DNA of 64,000 bases from Calliopsis andreniformis (lineage: Eukaryota > Arthropoda > Insecta > Hymenoptera > Andrenidae). The position numbers and the translations under genes are program-made. The stretch spans positions 15,194,157 through 15,258,156 of the forward strand of contig NW_027480429.1 in assembly GCF_051401765.1 (NCBI RefSeq), read 5' to 3'. Of the stretch, positions 1-13,278 are shown piece after piece. Every line of letters begins with the position of its first letter. Position 1 is the first letter of the stretch. The notes under the pieces were generated by a model. It was not told where the DNA came from. It made no database searches and saw nothing but the letters and a program-made list of their open reading frames with translations.

Positions 1-1660
1 GTCAACGCCAGAAGCATAAAATACGATTTAAGTAATACAGTTTTGCCATCGTATAAAACGAATAATTGCAAACATTGCGAAAGTAATGGTCATTTCTACT
101 TTCCGGGCTACCTAGCCGTCACTCTAGTGCGTTGCTCCACGACATCTAATACCTACGGCCTTAGACGTCAACGACAGAAGCATTAAATACAATAAAGATG
201 GAACAGCTTTTCCATCGTATAAAACGAATAATTGCAACCAGTGTGAAAGTTATTGTCATTTCTACTTTCCGGGAAACCTAGGCTTGACTCTAGGGCGTTG
301 CTCCACCAGATCGAATATTTAGTGCCTAAGAAGTCAACGCCTGAAGCATAAAATACAATATAACTACAACAGTTTTTACATCGTATAAAACGAATAATTG
401 CTACCAGTATGGAAGTGATGGTCATTTCTACGTTCCGGGCAACCTAGGCCTCAATCTATGACGTTGTTCCACCAGATTGAATAGTTAGGCCCTAAGAAAT
501 CAACGCCAGAATCGTAAGATACATAATAAATATAACAGTTTTTCCATCGTATGGAACGAATAATAGCATCCAGTGTGAAAGATATGGTCATTTCTACGTT
601 CCGGGCAACCTAGGCTTCACTCCAGGGCGTTGCTCCACCAGATCAAACAATTAGGGCCTTAGAAGTCAACGCCCGAAGCATAAAATACAAAATAAACAGA
701 ACAGTTTTTCCATTGTATAAAACGAATAATTGCTACCAGTGTAAAAGTTATGGTCATTTCTACGTTCCGGGCAACCTAGGCTTCACACTAGGGCGTAGCT
801 CGACCAGATCGAAGAGTTAGGGTCTAAGAAGTCAACACCGGAAGCTTAAAATACAATATAAAAACAACAGCTTTTCCATCGTAGAAAACGAATAATTGCA
901 ACCTGTGTGAAGGTTATGGTAATATCTACGTTCCGGGCAACCTTGGCTCCACTGTAGGGTGTTGCTCCACCAGATCGAATGGGTAGGGCCATAGAAGTCT
1001 ACGCCCGAAGCATAAAATACAATAAATATACAGGTGTTTTTCCATCGTATATCAGGAATAATTGCAACCAGTGTGAAAGTAATGGTCATTTCTACGTTCC
1101 GCGCAACGTAGGCTTCACTCTAGGGCGTTGTTCCACCAGATCGAACACTTAGGGCCTAAGAAGGCACCGCCAGAATCATAAAATACAGTATAAATATAAC
1201 AGTTTTTCCATCGTATAAAACGAATAATTGCTACCGGTGTGAAAGTTATTTCCATTTCTACGATCCGGGCAACCTAGGCTTCACCCGAGGTCGTTGTTCC
1301 ACCAGATGGAACAGTTAGGGCATAAGAAGTCAGCGCCAGAAGCATAAAATACGATATAAGTACAACAGTTTTTCCATCGCATAAAATGTATAATTGCAAA
1401 CATTGCGAAAGTAATGGTCATTTCTACGTTTCGGGCAACATAGGCGTCACTCTAATGCGTTGCTCCACCACATCTAATAGCTACGGCCTTAGACGTCAAC
1501 GACAGAAGCATAAAATACAATATAAATACAACAGATTTGCCATCATATAAAACGAATAATTGCAACCAGTATGAAAGTTATGGTCATTTCTACGTTCCGG
1601 GCAACCTAGGCTTCACTCTATGGCGTTCTTCCACCACATCGAATAGCTGCGGCCTCAGAA

Positions 1661-1992
1661 GTCAACGCCTGAAGCATAAAATACAATAAAAATACAACAG
1701 TCTTTCCATCCTATAACAGGAATAATTGCAACGCGTGTGAAAGTGATGGTCATTTGTACGTTCCGGGCAACCTAGGTTTCACTCTAGGGCGTTGCTCCAC
1801 CAGATCGAATAGCTAGGGACTTGGAATTCAACGCCAGAAGAATTAAACACAATATAAGTACAACCGTTTTTCCATTGTATAAAATGAATAATTGCAAACA
1901 GTGTGAAAGTACTGATCATTTCTACGTTCCGGGTAACCTAGGCTTCACTCTAGGGCGTTGTTGCACCAGATCGAACAGTTAGTTCCTAAGAA
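1661..1992 (+). repeat. Partial copy of the local four-monomer block (two middle monomers)
   Basis: The monomers starting 1661 (GTCAACGCCTGAAG, CTTTCCATCCTATAACAGG) and 1827 (TTCAACGCCAGAAGAAT) match the second and third monomers of the block at 3653, 5644 and 9628. After 1992 the array continues with a different monomer type, so the fourth monomer of the block is absent. Confidence 0.7.
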
Positions 1993-2324
1993 GTCAACGC
2001 CCGAAGCATAAAATACAAAATAAATAGAACAGTTTTTCCATTGTATAAAACGAATAATTGCTACCAGTGTGAAAGTTATGTTCATTTCTACGTTTCTGAC
2101 AACCTAGGCTTCACTGTAGGGTGTTGCTCCACCAAATCGAATAGGTAGGGCCATAGAAGTCAACGCCAGAAGCATAAAATACTATATAGATATAACAGTT
2201 TTTCCATCGTATAAAACGAATAATAGCAACCAGTGTGAAAGTTCTGGTCATTTCTACGTTCCGGGCAACCTAGGCTTCACTCTAGGGCGTTGCTCCACCA
2301 GATCGAATAGTTAGGGCCTTAGAA
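1993..2324 (+). repeat. 332-bp dimer, first copy
   Basis: The first monomer carries GTTATGTTCATTTC and GTTTCTGACAACC; the second carries ATATAACAG and GTTCTGGTCATTTC. The same ordered pair occurs at 4317-4648 and 4649-4980. The monomer starting 2325 repeats the first type, then switches to another partner. Confidence 0.75.
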
Positions 2325-3652
2325 GTCAACGCCCGAAGCATAAAATACAAAATAAATAGAACAGTTTTTCCATTGTATAAAACGGATAATTGCTACCAGT
2401 GTGAAAGTTATGTTCATTTCTACGTTTCTGACAACCTAGGCTTCACTTTAGGGTGTTGCTCCACCTAATCGAATAGGTAGGGCCATGGAAGTCAATGCCC
2501 GAAGCATAAAATACAACAAATATACAAGAGTTTTTCCATCGTATAACAGGAATAATTGCAACCAGTGTGAAAGTGATGGTCATTTCTACGTTCTGGGCAA
2601 CCTAGGCTTCACCCTAGGGCGTTGTTGCACCAGATGGAATAGTTAGGGCATAAGAAGTTAACGCCAGAAGCATAAAATACGGTATAAATACAACAGCTTT
2701 TCCATCGTATAAAACGAATAATTGCAACCAGTATGAAAGTTATGGTCATTTCTACTTTCCGGGCAACCTAGGATCCACCCTAGGGCGTTGCTGCAACCGA
2801 TTGAATAGTTAGGGCCTTAGAAGTCAACGCCCGAAGCATAAAATACAAAAGAAATAGAACAGTTTTTCCATCGTATAAAACGAATAATTGAAACCAGTGT
2901 AAAAGTTATGGTCATTTCTACTTTCCGGGCAACATGGGCTTCACCCTAGGGCGTAGTTCCAGCAGATTGTATAGTTAGGGCCTTAGAAGTCAACGCCCGA
3001 AGCATGTGATACAAAATAAATAGAACAGTTGCTCCATCGTATAAAACGAATAATTCCTACGAGTGTGAAAGTTATGGTAATTACTACGTTCCGGGCAACC
3101 TAGATGTCACTCTAGGGCGTTGCTCCACCAGATGGCATAGCTAGGGACTTCGAATTCAACGCCATAAGAATAAAATACAATATAAGAACAACAGTTTTTC
3201 CATCGTATAAAATGAATAATTGGAAACATTGTGAAAGTAATGGTCATTTCTACGCTCCAGGCAACTTAGGTGTCACTCTAGGGCGTTACTCCACCACATC
3301 CAATAACTACGGCCTTAGAAGTCAACGCTAGAAGAATAAAATACAATATAAATACAACACCTTTTCCATCGTATAAATAGAATAATTGCACACAGTGTGA
3401 AAGTAATGGTCATTTCTACGTTCCGGACAACCTAGGCTTCACTCTAGGGCGTTGCTCCACCACATCGAATAGCTACTGCCTTAGAAGTCAACGCCCGAAG
3501 CATAAAATACAAAATAAATAGAACAGTTTTTCCATCGTATAAAACGAATAATAGCAACCAGTGCCAAAGTTATGGTCACTTCTACGTTCCGGGCAACCTA
3601 GGCTTCACCCCAGGGCGTTGTTCCACCAGCTCGAATAGTTAGCGCCTAAGAA

Positions 3653-4316
3653 GTGAACGCCAGCAGCATAAATTACAATATAAATACAACAGTTCTTCCA
3701 TCATATAAAACGAATAATTGCAACCAGTATGAAAGTTATGGTCATTTCTACGTTCCGGGCATCCTAGGCTTCACTCTATGGCGTTCTTCCACCATATCGA
3801 ATAGCTGCGGCCTCAGAAGTCAACGCCTGAAGCATAAAATACAATATAAATACAACAGTCTTTCCATCCTATAACAGGAATAATTGCAACGCGTGTGAAA
3901 GTGATGGTCATTTGTACGTTCCGGGCAACCTAGGTTTCACTCTAGGGCGTTGCTCCACCAGATGGAATAGCTAGGGACTTGGAATTCAACGCCAGAAGAA
4001 TAAAACACAATATAAGTACAACCGTTTTTCCATTGTATAAAATGAATAATTGCAAACATTGTGAAATTAATGGTCATTTCTACGTTCCGGGCAACCAAGG
4101 CGTCACTGTAGGGCGTTGCTCCACCACAGCTAATAGCTACGGCATTAGAAGTCAACGCCAGAAGCATAAAATACAATATCAATACAACAGCTTTTCCGTC
4201 GTATAAAATGAATAATTGCAAACAGTGTGATAGTACTGGTCATTTCTACGTTCCGGATAACCTAGGCTTCACTCTGGGGCGTTGTTGCACCAGATCGAAC
4301 AGTTAGTTCCTAAGAA
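3653..4316 (+). repeat. Four-monomer block, copy 1 of 3
   Basis: Monomer starts are 3653 (GTGAACGCCAGCAGC), 3819 (GTCAACGCCTGAAGC), 3985 (TTCAACGCCAGAAGAAT) and 4151 (GTCAACGCCAGAAGC with CTTTTCCGTCGTATAAAATG). The same four heads recur in the same order at 5644 and 9628. The offset from copy 1 to copy 2 is 1991 bp, that is 12 monomers minus the 1-bp deletion near 5401. Confidence 0.8.
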
Positions 4317-4980
4317 GTCAACGCCCGAAGCATAAAATACAAAATAAATAGAACAGTTTTTCCATTGTATAAAACGAATAATTGCTACCAGTGTGAAAGT
4401 TATGTTCATTTCTACGTTTCTGACAACCTAGGCTTCACTGTAGGGTGTTGCTCCACCAAATCGAATAGGTAGGGCCATAGAAGTCAACGCCAGAAGCATA
4501 AAATACAATATAAATATAACAGTTTTTCCATCGTATAAAACGAATAATAGCAACCAGTGTGAAAGTTCTGGTCATTTCTACGTTCCGGGCAACCTAGGCT
4601 TCACTCTAGGGCGTTGCTCCACCAGATCGAATAGTTAGCGCCTTAGAAGTCAACGCCCGAAGCATAAAATACAAAATAAATAGAACAGTTTTTCCATTGT
4701 ATAAAACGAATAATTGCTACCAGTGTGAAAGTTATGTTCATTTCTACGTTTCTGACAACCTAGGCTTCACTGTAGGGTGTTGCTCCACCAAAACGAATAG
4801 GTAGGGCCATAGAAGTCAACGCCAGAAGCATAAAATACAATATAAATATAACAGTTTTTCCATCGTATAAAACGAATAATAGCAACCAGTGTGAAAGTTC
4901 TGGTCATTTCTACGTTCCGGGCAACCTAGGCTTCACTCTAGGGCGTTGCTCCACCAGATCGAATAGTTAGCGCCTTAGAA
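4317..4980 (+). repeat. Two tandem copies of the 332-bp dimer
   Basis: Units 4317-4648 and 4649-4980 are almost identical by eye. Each has a TTCTGACAACC monomer followed by a GTTCTGGTCATTTC monomer. They follow directly after the four-monomer block 3653-4316. A further TTCTGACAACC monomer starts at 4981, then the pattern changes. Confidence 0.8.
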
Positions 4981-5312
4981 GTCAACGCCCGAAGCATAAA
5001 ATACAAAATAAATAGAACAGTTTTTCCATTGTATAAAACGAATAATTGCTACCAGTGTGAAAGTTATGTTCATTTCTACGTTTCTGACAACCTAGGCTTC
5101 ACTCTAGGGCGTTGCTCCACCAGATTGAATAGTTAGGGCCTTAGAAGTCAACGCCCGAAGCATAAAATACAAAATAAATAGAACAGTTTTTCCATCGTAT
5201 AAAACGAATAATTGCTACCGGTGTGAAAGTTATGGTCATTTCTACGTTCCGGGCAACCTAGGCTTCACTCTAGGGCGTTGCTCCACCAGATCGAATAGTT
5301 AGGGCCTTAGAA

Positions 5313-5643
5313 GTCAACGCCAGAAGCATAAAATACAATAAAGATGCAACCGTTTTTCCATCGTATATCAGGAATTATTGCAACCAGTGTGAAAGTAATG
5401 GCATATCATTGTTCCGGGCAACCTAGGCTTCACTCTAGGGCGTTGCTCCACCAGATGGATTAGTTAGGGCCTTAGAAGTCAACGCCCGAAGCATAAAATA
5501 CAATAAAGATGCAACAGTTTTTCCATCGTATAAAACGAATAATTGAAACCAGTGTAAAAGTTATGGTCATTTCTACTTTCCGGGCAACCTGGGCTTCACC
5601 CCAGGGCGTTGTTCCACCAGATCGGATAGTTAGGGCCTAAGAA
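5313..5643 (+). repeat. Two-monomer segment with a private 1-bp deletion, copy 1
   Basis: In the monomer starting 5313, the usual GGTCATTTCTACG block is replaced by GGCATATCATTG, one base shorter. The next monomer (5478) carries AATAAAGATGCAACAG. The same unusual deletion and order recur at 11122-11451, so both descend from one ancestral copy. Confidence 0.75.
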
Positions 5644-6307
5644 GTGAACGCCAGCAGCATAAATTACAATATAAATACAACAGTTCTTCCATCATATAAG
5701 ACGAATAATTGCAACCAGTACGAAAGTTATGGTCATTTCTACGTTCCGGGCAGCCAAGGCTTCACTCTATGGCGTTCTTCCACCACATCGAATAGCTGCG
5801 GCCTCAGAAGTCAACGTCTGAAGCATAAAATACAATAAAAATACAACAGTCTTTCCATCCTATAACAGGAATAATTGCAACGCGTGTGAAAGTGATGGTC
5901 ATTTGTACGTTCCGGGCAACCTAGGTTTCACTCTAGGGCGTTGCTCCACCAGATCGAATAGCTAGGGACTTGTAATTCAACGCCAGAAGAATAAAACACA
6001 ATATAAGTACAACCGTTTTTCCATTGTATAAAATGAATAATTGCAAACATTGTGAAATTAATGGTCATTTCTACGTTCCGGGCAACCTAGGCGTCACTGT
6101 AGGGCGTTGCTCCACCACAGCTAATAGCTACGGCCTTAGAAGTCAACGCCAGAAGCATAAAATACAATATCAATACAACAGCTTTTCCGTCGTATAAAAT
6201 TAATAATTGCAAACAGTGTGAAAGTACTGGTCATTTCTACGTTCCGGGTAACCTAGGCTTCACTCTAGGGCGTTGTTGCACCAGATCGAACAGTCAGTTC
6301 CTAAGAA
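5644..6307 (+). repeat. Four-monomer block, copy 2 of 3
   Basis: It has the same order of four head variants as 3653-4316, with a few substitutions such as GGCAGCCAAGGC in the first monomer near 5749. The next monomer (6308) is the ATATAACAG type rather than the ATAGAACAG type that follows copy 1, so copy 2 has a different right-hand neighbour. Confidence 0.8.
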
Positions 6308-6971
6308 GTCAACGCCAGAAGCATAAAATACAATATAAATATAACAGTTTTTCCATCGTATAAAACGAATAATAGCAACCAGTGTGAAAGTTCTGGTCAT
6401 TTCTACGTTCCGGGCAACCTAGGCTTCACTCTAGGGCGTTGCTCCACCAGATCGAATAGTTAGGGCCTTAGAAGTCAACGCCCGAAGCATAAAATACAAA
6501 ATAAATAGAACAGTTTTTCCATTGTATAAAACGAATAGTTGCTACCAGTGTGAAAGTTATGTTCATTTCTACGTTTCTGACAACCCAGCCTTCACTGTAG
6601 GGTATTGCTCCACCAAATCGAATAGGTAGGGCCATGGAAGTCAACGCCCGAAGCATAAAATACAATAAATATACAACTATTTTTCCATCGTATAAAACGA
6701 ATAATTGCTACCGGTGTGAAAGTTATGGTCATTTCTACGTTCCGGGCAACCTAGGCGTCACTCTAGTGCGTTGCTCCACCACATCTAATAGCTACGGTCT
6801 TAGACGTCAACGACAGAAGCATAAAATTCAATAAAGATGCAACAGCTTTTCCTACGTATAAGACGAATAATTGCAACCAGTGTGAAAGTTATTGTCATTT
6901 CTAATTTCCGGGCAACCTAGGCTTCACCCTAGGGCGTTGCTCCAACAGATTGAATAGTTAGGACCTTAGAA

Positions 6972-7910
6972 GTCAACGCCCGAAGCATCAAATGCAATAA
7001 AAATGCAACACTTTTTCCATCGTATAAAAGGATTAATTGCAACCAGTTTGAAAGTGATGGTCATTTCTACGTTCCGGGCAACCTAGGCTTCACTCTAGGG
7101 CGTTGTTCCACCAGATCGAATAGTTAGGGCCTAAGAAGTGAACGCCAGAAGCATAAAATACAATATAAATACAACAGTTTTTCCATCATATAAAACGAGT
7201 AATTGCAACCAGTATGAAAGTTGTGGTCATTTCTACTTTCCGGGCATCCTCGGCTTCACTCTAGGGCGTTGCTCCACCAGTTCGAATAGTTAGTGCCTTA
7301 GAAGTCAATGCCAGAAGCATTAACTACAATATCAATACAACAGTTTTTCCATCGTATAAAACGAATAATTGCAACCAGTATGAATGTTATGGTCATTTCT
7401 ACTTTCCGGGCAACCTAGGATCCACCCTAGGGTGTTGCTGCAACCGATTGAATAGTTAGGGCCATAGAAGTCAACGCCCGAAGCATAAGATACAATATAA
7501 ATATAACAGTTTTTCCATCGTATAGAACGAATAATAGCATCCAGTGTGAAAGTTATGGTCATTTCCACGTTCCGGGCAACCTAGGCTTCACTCGAGAGCG
7601 TTGCTCCACCAGATCAAACAGTTAGGGCCTTAGAAGTCAACGCCCGAAGCATAAAATACAAAATAAATAGAACAGTTTTTCCATCGTATAAAACGTATAA
7701 TAGCAACCAGTGCCAAAGTTATGGTCATTTCTACGTTCCGGGCAACCTAGGCTTCACCCCAGGGCGTTGTTCCACCAGATCGAATAGTTAGCGCCTAAGA
7801 AGTGAACGCCAGCAGCATAAATTACAATATAAATACAACAGTTCTTCCATCATATAAAACGAATAATTGCAACCAGTATGAAAGTTATGGTCATTTCTAC
7901 GTTCCGGGCA
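6972..7910 (+). repeat. Roughly 0.94-kb block, copy 1
   Basis: Starting at GTCAACGCCCGAAGCATCAA, this stretch matches 8798-9736 at an offset of exactly 1826 bp (11 monomers). One of the few differences I see is GGCATCCTCGG near 7247 against GGCAACCTCGG near 9073. The match ends inside the monomer that begins at 7802, just after CCGGGCAACCTAGG. Confidence 0.8.
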
Positions 7911-8133
7911 ACCTAGGCGTCACTCTAGTGCGTTGCTCCACCACATCTAATAGCTACGGTCTTAGACGTCAACGACAGAAGCATAAAATTCAATAAAGAT
8001 GCAACAGCTTTTCCTACGTATAGGACGAATAATTGCAACCAGTGTGAAAGTTATTGTCATTTCTAATTTCCGGGCAACCTAGGCTTCACCCTAGGGCGTT
8101 GCTCCAACAGATTGAATAGTTAGGACCTTAGAA

Positions 8134-8299
8134 GTCAATGCCCGAAGCATAAAATGCAATAAAAATACAACAGTTTTTCCATTGTATAGCATGACTAATT
8201 GCAACCAGTGCGAAAGTAACGATCATTTCGACGTTTCGGGCATCCTAGACTTAACTCTGAGGCGTTGCTCCACCAGGTCGAAGAGTTAGGGTCTAAGAA
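8134..8299 (+). repeat. Diverged monomer family R (R2 subtype)
   Basis: The right half reads AACGATCATTTCGACG, TTTCGGGCATCCTAGACTTA and ACTCTGAGGCG where ordinary monomers read GGTCATTTCTACG, CCGGGCAACCTAGGCTTC and CTCTAGGGCG. Both CCTAGG palindromes are lost. It is followed by a GACAACATCGG head at 8300. Confidence 0.8.
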
Positions 8300-8797
8300 G
8301 ACAACATCGGAAGCATAAAATACAATATAAATGCAACAGCTTTTCCAACGTAGAAAACGAATAATTGCAACCTGTGTGAAGGTTATGGTCATATCTACGT
8401 TCCAGGCAACCTTGGCTTCACTGTAGGGTGTTGCTCCACCAGATCGAATAGGTAGGGCCATAGAAGTCTACGCCCGAAGCATAAAATACAATAAATATAC
8501 GAGAGTTTTTCCATCCTATATCAGGAATAATTGCAACCAGTGTGAAAGTGATGGTCATTTCTACGTTCCGGGCAACGTAGGCTTCACTCCAGGGCGTTGT
8601 TCCACCAGATCGAACACTTAGGGCCTAAGAAGGCACCGCCAGAAGCATAAAATACAATATAAATATAACAGTTTTTCCATCGTATAAAACGAATAATAGC
8701 AATCACTGTGAAAGTTATGGTTATTTCTAAGTTCCGGGAAACCTAGACTTCACCCTAGGGCGTTGGTCCAACAGGTTGAATAGTTAGGGCCTTAGAA

Positions 8798-9736
8798 GTC
8801 AACGCCCGAAGCATCAAATGCAATAAAAATGCAACACTTTTTCCATCGTATAAAAGGATTAATTGCAACCAGTTTGAAAGTGATGGTCATTTCTACGTTC
8901 CGGGCAACCTAGGCTTCACTCTAGGGCGTTGTTCCACCAGATCGAATAGTTAGGGCCTAAGAAGTGAACGCCAGAAGCATAAAATACAATATAAATACAA
9001 CAGTTTTTCCATCATATAAAACGAGTAATTGCAACCAGTATGAAAGTTGTGGTCATTTCTACTTTCCGGGCAACCTCGGCTTCACTCTAGGGCGTTGCTC
9101 CACCAGTTCGAATAGTTAGTGCCTTAGAAGTCAATGCCAGAAGCATTAACTACAATATCAATACAACAGTTTTTCCATCGTATAAAACGAATAATTGCAA
9201 CCAGTATGAATGTTATGGTCATTTCTACTTTCCGGGCAACCTAGGATCCACCCTAGGGTGTTGCTGCAACCGATTGAATAGTTAGGGCCATAGAAGTCAA
9301 CGCCCGAAGCATAAGATACAATATAAATATAACAGTTTTTCCATCGTATAGAACGAATAATAGCATCCAGTGTGAAAGTTATGGTCATTTCCACGTTCCG
9401 GGCAACCTAGGCTTCACTCGAGAGCGTTGCTCCACCAGATCAAACAGTTAGGGCCTTAGAAGTCAACGCCCGAAGCATAAAATACAAAATAAATAGAACA
9501 GTTTTTCCATCGTATAAAACGTATAATAGCAACCAGTGCCAAAGTTATGGTCATTTCTACGTTCCGGGCAACCTAGGCTTCACCCCAGGGCGTTGTTCCA
9601 CCAGATCGAATAGTTAGCGCCTAAGAAGTGAACGCCAGCAGCATAAATTACAATATAAATACAACAGTTCTTCCATCATATAAAACGAATAATTGCAACC
9701 AGTATGAAAGTTATGGTCATTTCTACGTTCCGGGCA
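8798..9736 (+). repeat. Roughly 0.94-kb block, copy 2
   Basis: Near-identical partner of 6972-7910, eleven monomers downstream. It joins the four-monomer block at 9628 without a break, whereas copy 1 switches to a different monomer half. Confidence 0.8.
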
Positions 9737-10291
9737 ACCTAGGCTTCACTCTATGGCGTTCTTCCACCACATCCAATAGCCGCGGCCTCAGAAGTCAACG
9801 CCTGAAGCATAAAATACAATAAAAATACAACAGTCTTTCCATCCTATAACAGGAATAATTGCAACGCGTGTGAAAGTGATGGTCATTTGTACGTTCCGGG
9901 CAACCTAGGTTTCACTCTAGGGCGTTGCTCCACCAGATCGAATAGCTAGGGACTTGGAATTCAACACCAGAAGAATAAAACACAATATAAGTACAACCGT
10001 TTTTCCATTGTATAAAATGAATAATTGCAAACATTGTGAAATTAATGGTCATTTCTACGTTCCGGGCAACCTAGGCTTCACTGTAGGGCGTTGCTCCACC
10101 ACAGCTAATAGCTACGGCCTTAGAAGTCAACGCCAGAAGCATAAAATACAATATCAATACAACAGCTTTTCCGTCGTATAAAATGAATAATTGCAAACAG
10201 TGTGAAAGTAGTGGTCATTTCTACGTTCCGGGTAACCTAGGCTTCACTCTAGGGCGTTGTTGCACCATATCGAACAGTTAGTTCCTAAGAA
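9628..10291 (+). repeat. Four-monomer block, copy 3 of 3
   Basis: Starts 9628, 9794, 9960 and 10126 repeat the head order of copies 1 and 2; the third monomer reads TTCAACACCAG instead of TTCAACGCCAG. It directly follows the second copy of the 6972-7910 block. The monomer at 7802 has the same left half as 9628 but a different right half, marking a recombination point near 7915/9741. Confidence 0.8.
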
Positions 10292-11121
10292 GTCAACGCC
10301 CGAAGCATAAAATACAAAATAAATAGAACAGTTTTTCCATTGTATAAAACGAATAATTGCTACCAGTGTGAAAGTTATGTTCATTTCTACGTTTCTGACA
10401 ACCTAGGCTTCACTGTAGGGTGTTGCTCCACCAAATCGAATAGGTAGGGCCATGGAAGTCAACGCCCGAAGCATAAAATACAATAAATATACAAGAGTTT
10501 TTCCATCGTATAACATGAATAATTGCAACCAGTGTGAATGTGATGGTCATTTCTACGTTCTGGGAAACCTAGGCTTCACTCTAGGGCGTCGTTCCACCAG
10601 ATCAAATAGTTAGGGCCTAAGAAGTCGACGCCAGAAGCATAAAATATAATATAAATATAACAGTTTTTCCATCGTATAAAACGAATAATTGCAACAAGTA
10701 TGAAAGTTGTGGTTATTTCTACTTTCCGGGCAACCTAGGCTTCACCCTAGGGCGTTGCTCCAGCAGATTGAATAGTTAGGGACTTAGAAGTCAACGCCCG
10801 AAGCATAAAATACAAAATAAATAGAACAGTTTTTCCATCGTATAAAACGAATAATTGCTACCGGTGTGAAAGTTATGGTCATTTCTACGTTCCGGGCAAC
10901 CCAGGCTTCACCCTAGGGCGTTGTTGCACCAGATGGAATAGTTAGGGCATAAGAAGTCAACGCCAGAAGCATAAAATACGGTATAAATACAACAGCTTTT
11001 CCATCGTATAAAACGAATAATTGCAACCAGTGTGAAAGTTATAGTCATTTCTACTTTCCGGGCAATCTAGGCTTCACTCTAGGGCGTTGCTCCACCACAT
11101 CGAATAGTTAGGGCCTTAGAA

Positions 11122-11451
11122 GTCAACGCCAGAAGCATAAAATAGAATAAAGATGCAACAGTTTTTCCATCGTATATCAGGAATTATTGCAACCAGTGTG
11201 AAAGTAATGGCATATCATTGTTCCAGGCAACCTAGGCTTCACTCTAGGGCGTTGCTCCACCAGATGGATTAGTTAGGGCCTTAGAAGTCAACGCCCGAAG
11301 CATAAAATCCAATAAAGATGCAACAGTTTTTCCATCGTATAAAACGAATAATTGAAACCAGTGTAAAAGTAATGGTCATTTCTACGTTCCGCGCAACCTA
11401 GGCTTCACCCTAGGGCGCTGGTCCACCAGATCGAATAGTTAGTGCACTAGA
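11122..11451 (+). repeat. Two-monomer segment with a private 1-bp deletion, copy 2
   Basis: The monomer at 11122 has the same GGCATATCATTG deletion form as 5313, and the monomer at 11287 has the AATAAAGATGCAACAG head. The offset from copy 1 is 5809 bp, which is 35 monomers minus the 1-bp deletion. Confidence 0.75.
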
Positions 11452-13112
11452 AGTCAGCGCCAGAAGCATAAAATTCACTATAAATACAACAGTTTTTCCA
11501 TCGTATAAAACGAATAATTGCTACCGGTGTGAAGGTTATGGTCATTTCTACGTTCCGGGCAACCCAGGCTTCACCCTAGGGCGTTGTTGCACCAGATGGA
11601 ATAGCTAGGGCATAAGAAGTCAACGCCAGAAGCATAAAATACGGTATAAATACAACAGCTTTTCCATCGTATAAAACGAATAATTGCAACCAGTATGAAA
11701 GTTGTGGTCATTTCTACTTTCCGGGCAACCTAGGATCCACCCTAGGGCGTTGCTGCAACCGATTGAATAGTTAGGGCCTTAGAAGTCAACGCCCGAAGCA
11801 TAAAATCCAAAAGAAATAGAACAGTTTTTCCATCGTATAAAACGAATAATTGAAACGAGTGTAAAAGTTATGGTCATTTCTACTTTCCGGGCAACCTGGG
11901 CTTCACCGTAGGTCCTAGTTCCAGCAGATTGAATAGTTAGGGCCTTAGAAGTCAACGCCCGATGCATGTGATACAAAATAAATAGAACAGTTGTTCCATC
12001 GTATAAAACGAATAATTCCTACGAGTGTGAAAGTTATGATAATTTCGACGTCCCGGATAACCAAGGCGTCACTCTAGGGCGTTGCTCCACCAGGTGGCAT
12101 AGCTAGGGACTTAGAATTCAACGCCATAAGAATAAAATACAATATAAGAACAACAGTTTTTCCATCGTATAAAATGAATAATTGGAAACATTGTGAAAGT
12201 AATGGTCATTTCTACGCTCCAGGCAACCTAGGTGTCACTCTAGGGCGTTGCTCCACCACAGCTAATAGCTACGGCCTTAGAAGTCAACGCCAGAAGCATA
12301 AAATACAATATCAATACAACAGCTTTTCCGTCGTATAAAATGAGTAATTGCAAACAGTGTGAAAGTACTGGTCATTTCTACGATCCGGGTAACCTAGGCT
12401 TCACTCTAGGGCGTTGTTGCACCAGATCGAACAGTCAGTTCCTAAGAAGTCAACGCCAGAAGCATAAAATACAATATAATTATAAAAGTTTTTCCATCGT
12501 ATAAAACGAGTAATAGCAACCAGTGTGAAAGTTCTGGTAATTTCTACGTTCTGGGCAACCTAGGCTTCACTCTAGGACGTTGCTCCACCAGATCGAATAG
12601 TTAGGGCCTCAGAAGTCAACGCCCGAAGCATAAAATACAAAATAAATAGAACAGTTTTTCCATTGTATAAAACGAATAATTGCTACCGGTGTGAAAGTTA
12701 TGGTCATTTCTACGTTCCGGGCAACCCAGGCTTCACCCTAGGGCGTTGTTCCACCAGATGGAATAGTTAGGGCATAAGAAGTCAACGCCAGAAGCATAAA
12801 ATACGGTATAAATACAACAGCTTTTCCATCGTATAGAACAAATAATGGCAAGCAGTATGAAAGGTATGGTCATTTCTACTTTCCGGGCAACCTAGGCTTC
12901 ACCCTAGGGCGTTGCTCCAACAGATTGAATAGTTAGGGCCTTAGAAGTCAACGCCCGAAGCATAAAATACAAAATAAATAGAACAGTTTTTCCATCGTAT
13001 AAAACTAGTAATTGCAACCAGTGTGAAAGTAATGGGCATTTCTACGTTCCGGGCAACCTAGGCTTCACTTTAGGGCGTTGCTCCACCACATCGAATAGCA
13101 ACGGCCTTAGAT

Positions 13113-13278
13113 GTCAACGCCAGAAGCATAAAATACAGTATAAATACAACAGTTTTTCCATTGTATAACATGACTAATTGCAACCAGTGCGAAAGTAACG
13201 ATCATTTCGACGTTTCGGGCATCCTAGACTTAACTCTGAGGCGTTGCTCCACCAGATCGAAGAGTTAGGGTCTAAGAA
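13113..13278 (+). repeat. Diverged monomer family R (R2 subtype)
   Basis: It has the same diagnostic right half as 8134 (GATCATTTCGACG, GCATCCTAGACTTA). Its head is GTCAACGCCAG with CAGTATAAATAC. The next monomer, 13279, begins GTCAACACCGG, as after other R2 copies. Confidence 0.8.
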
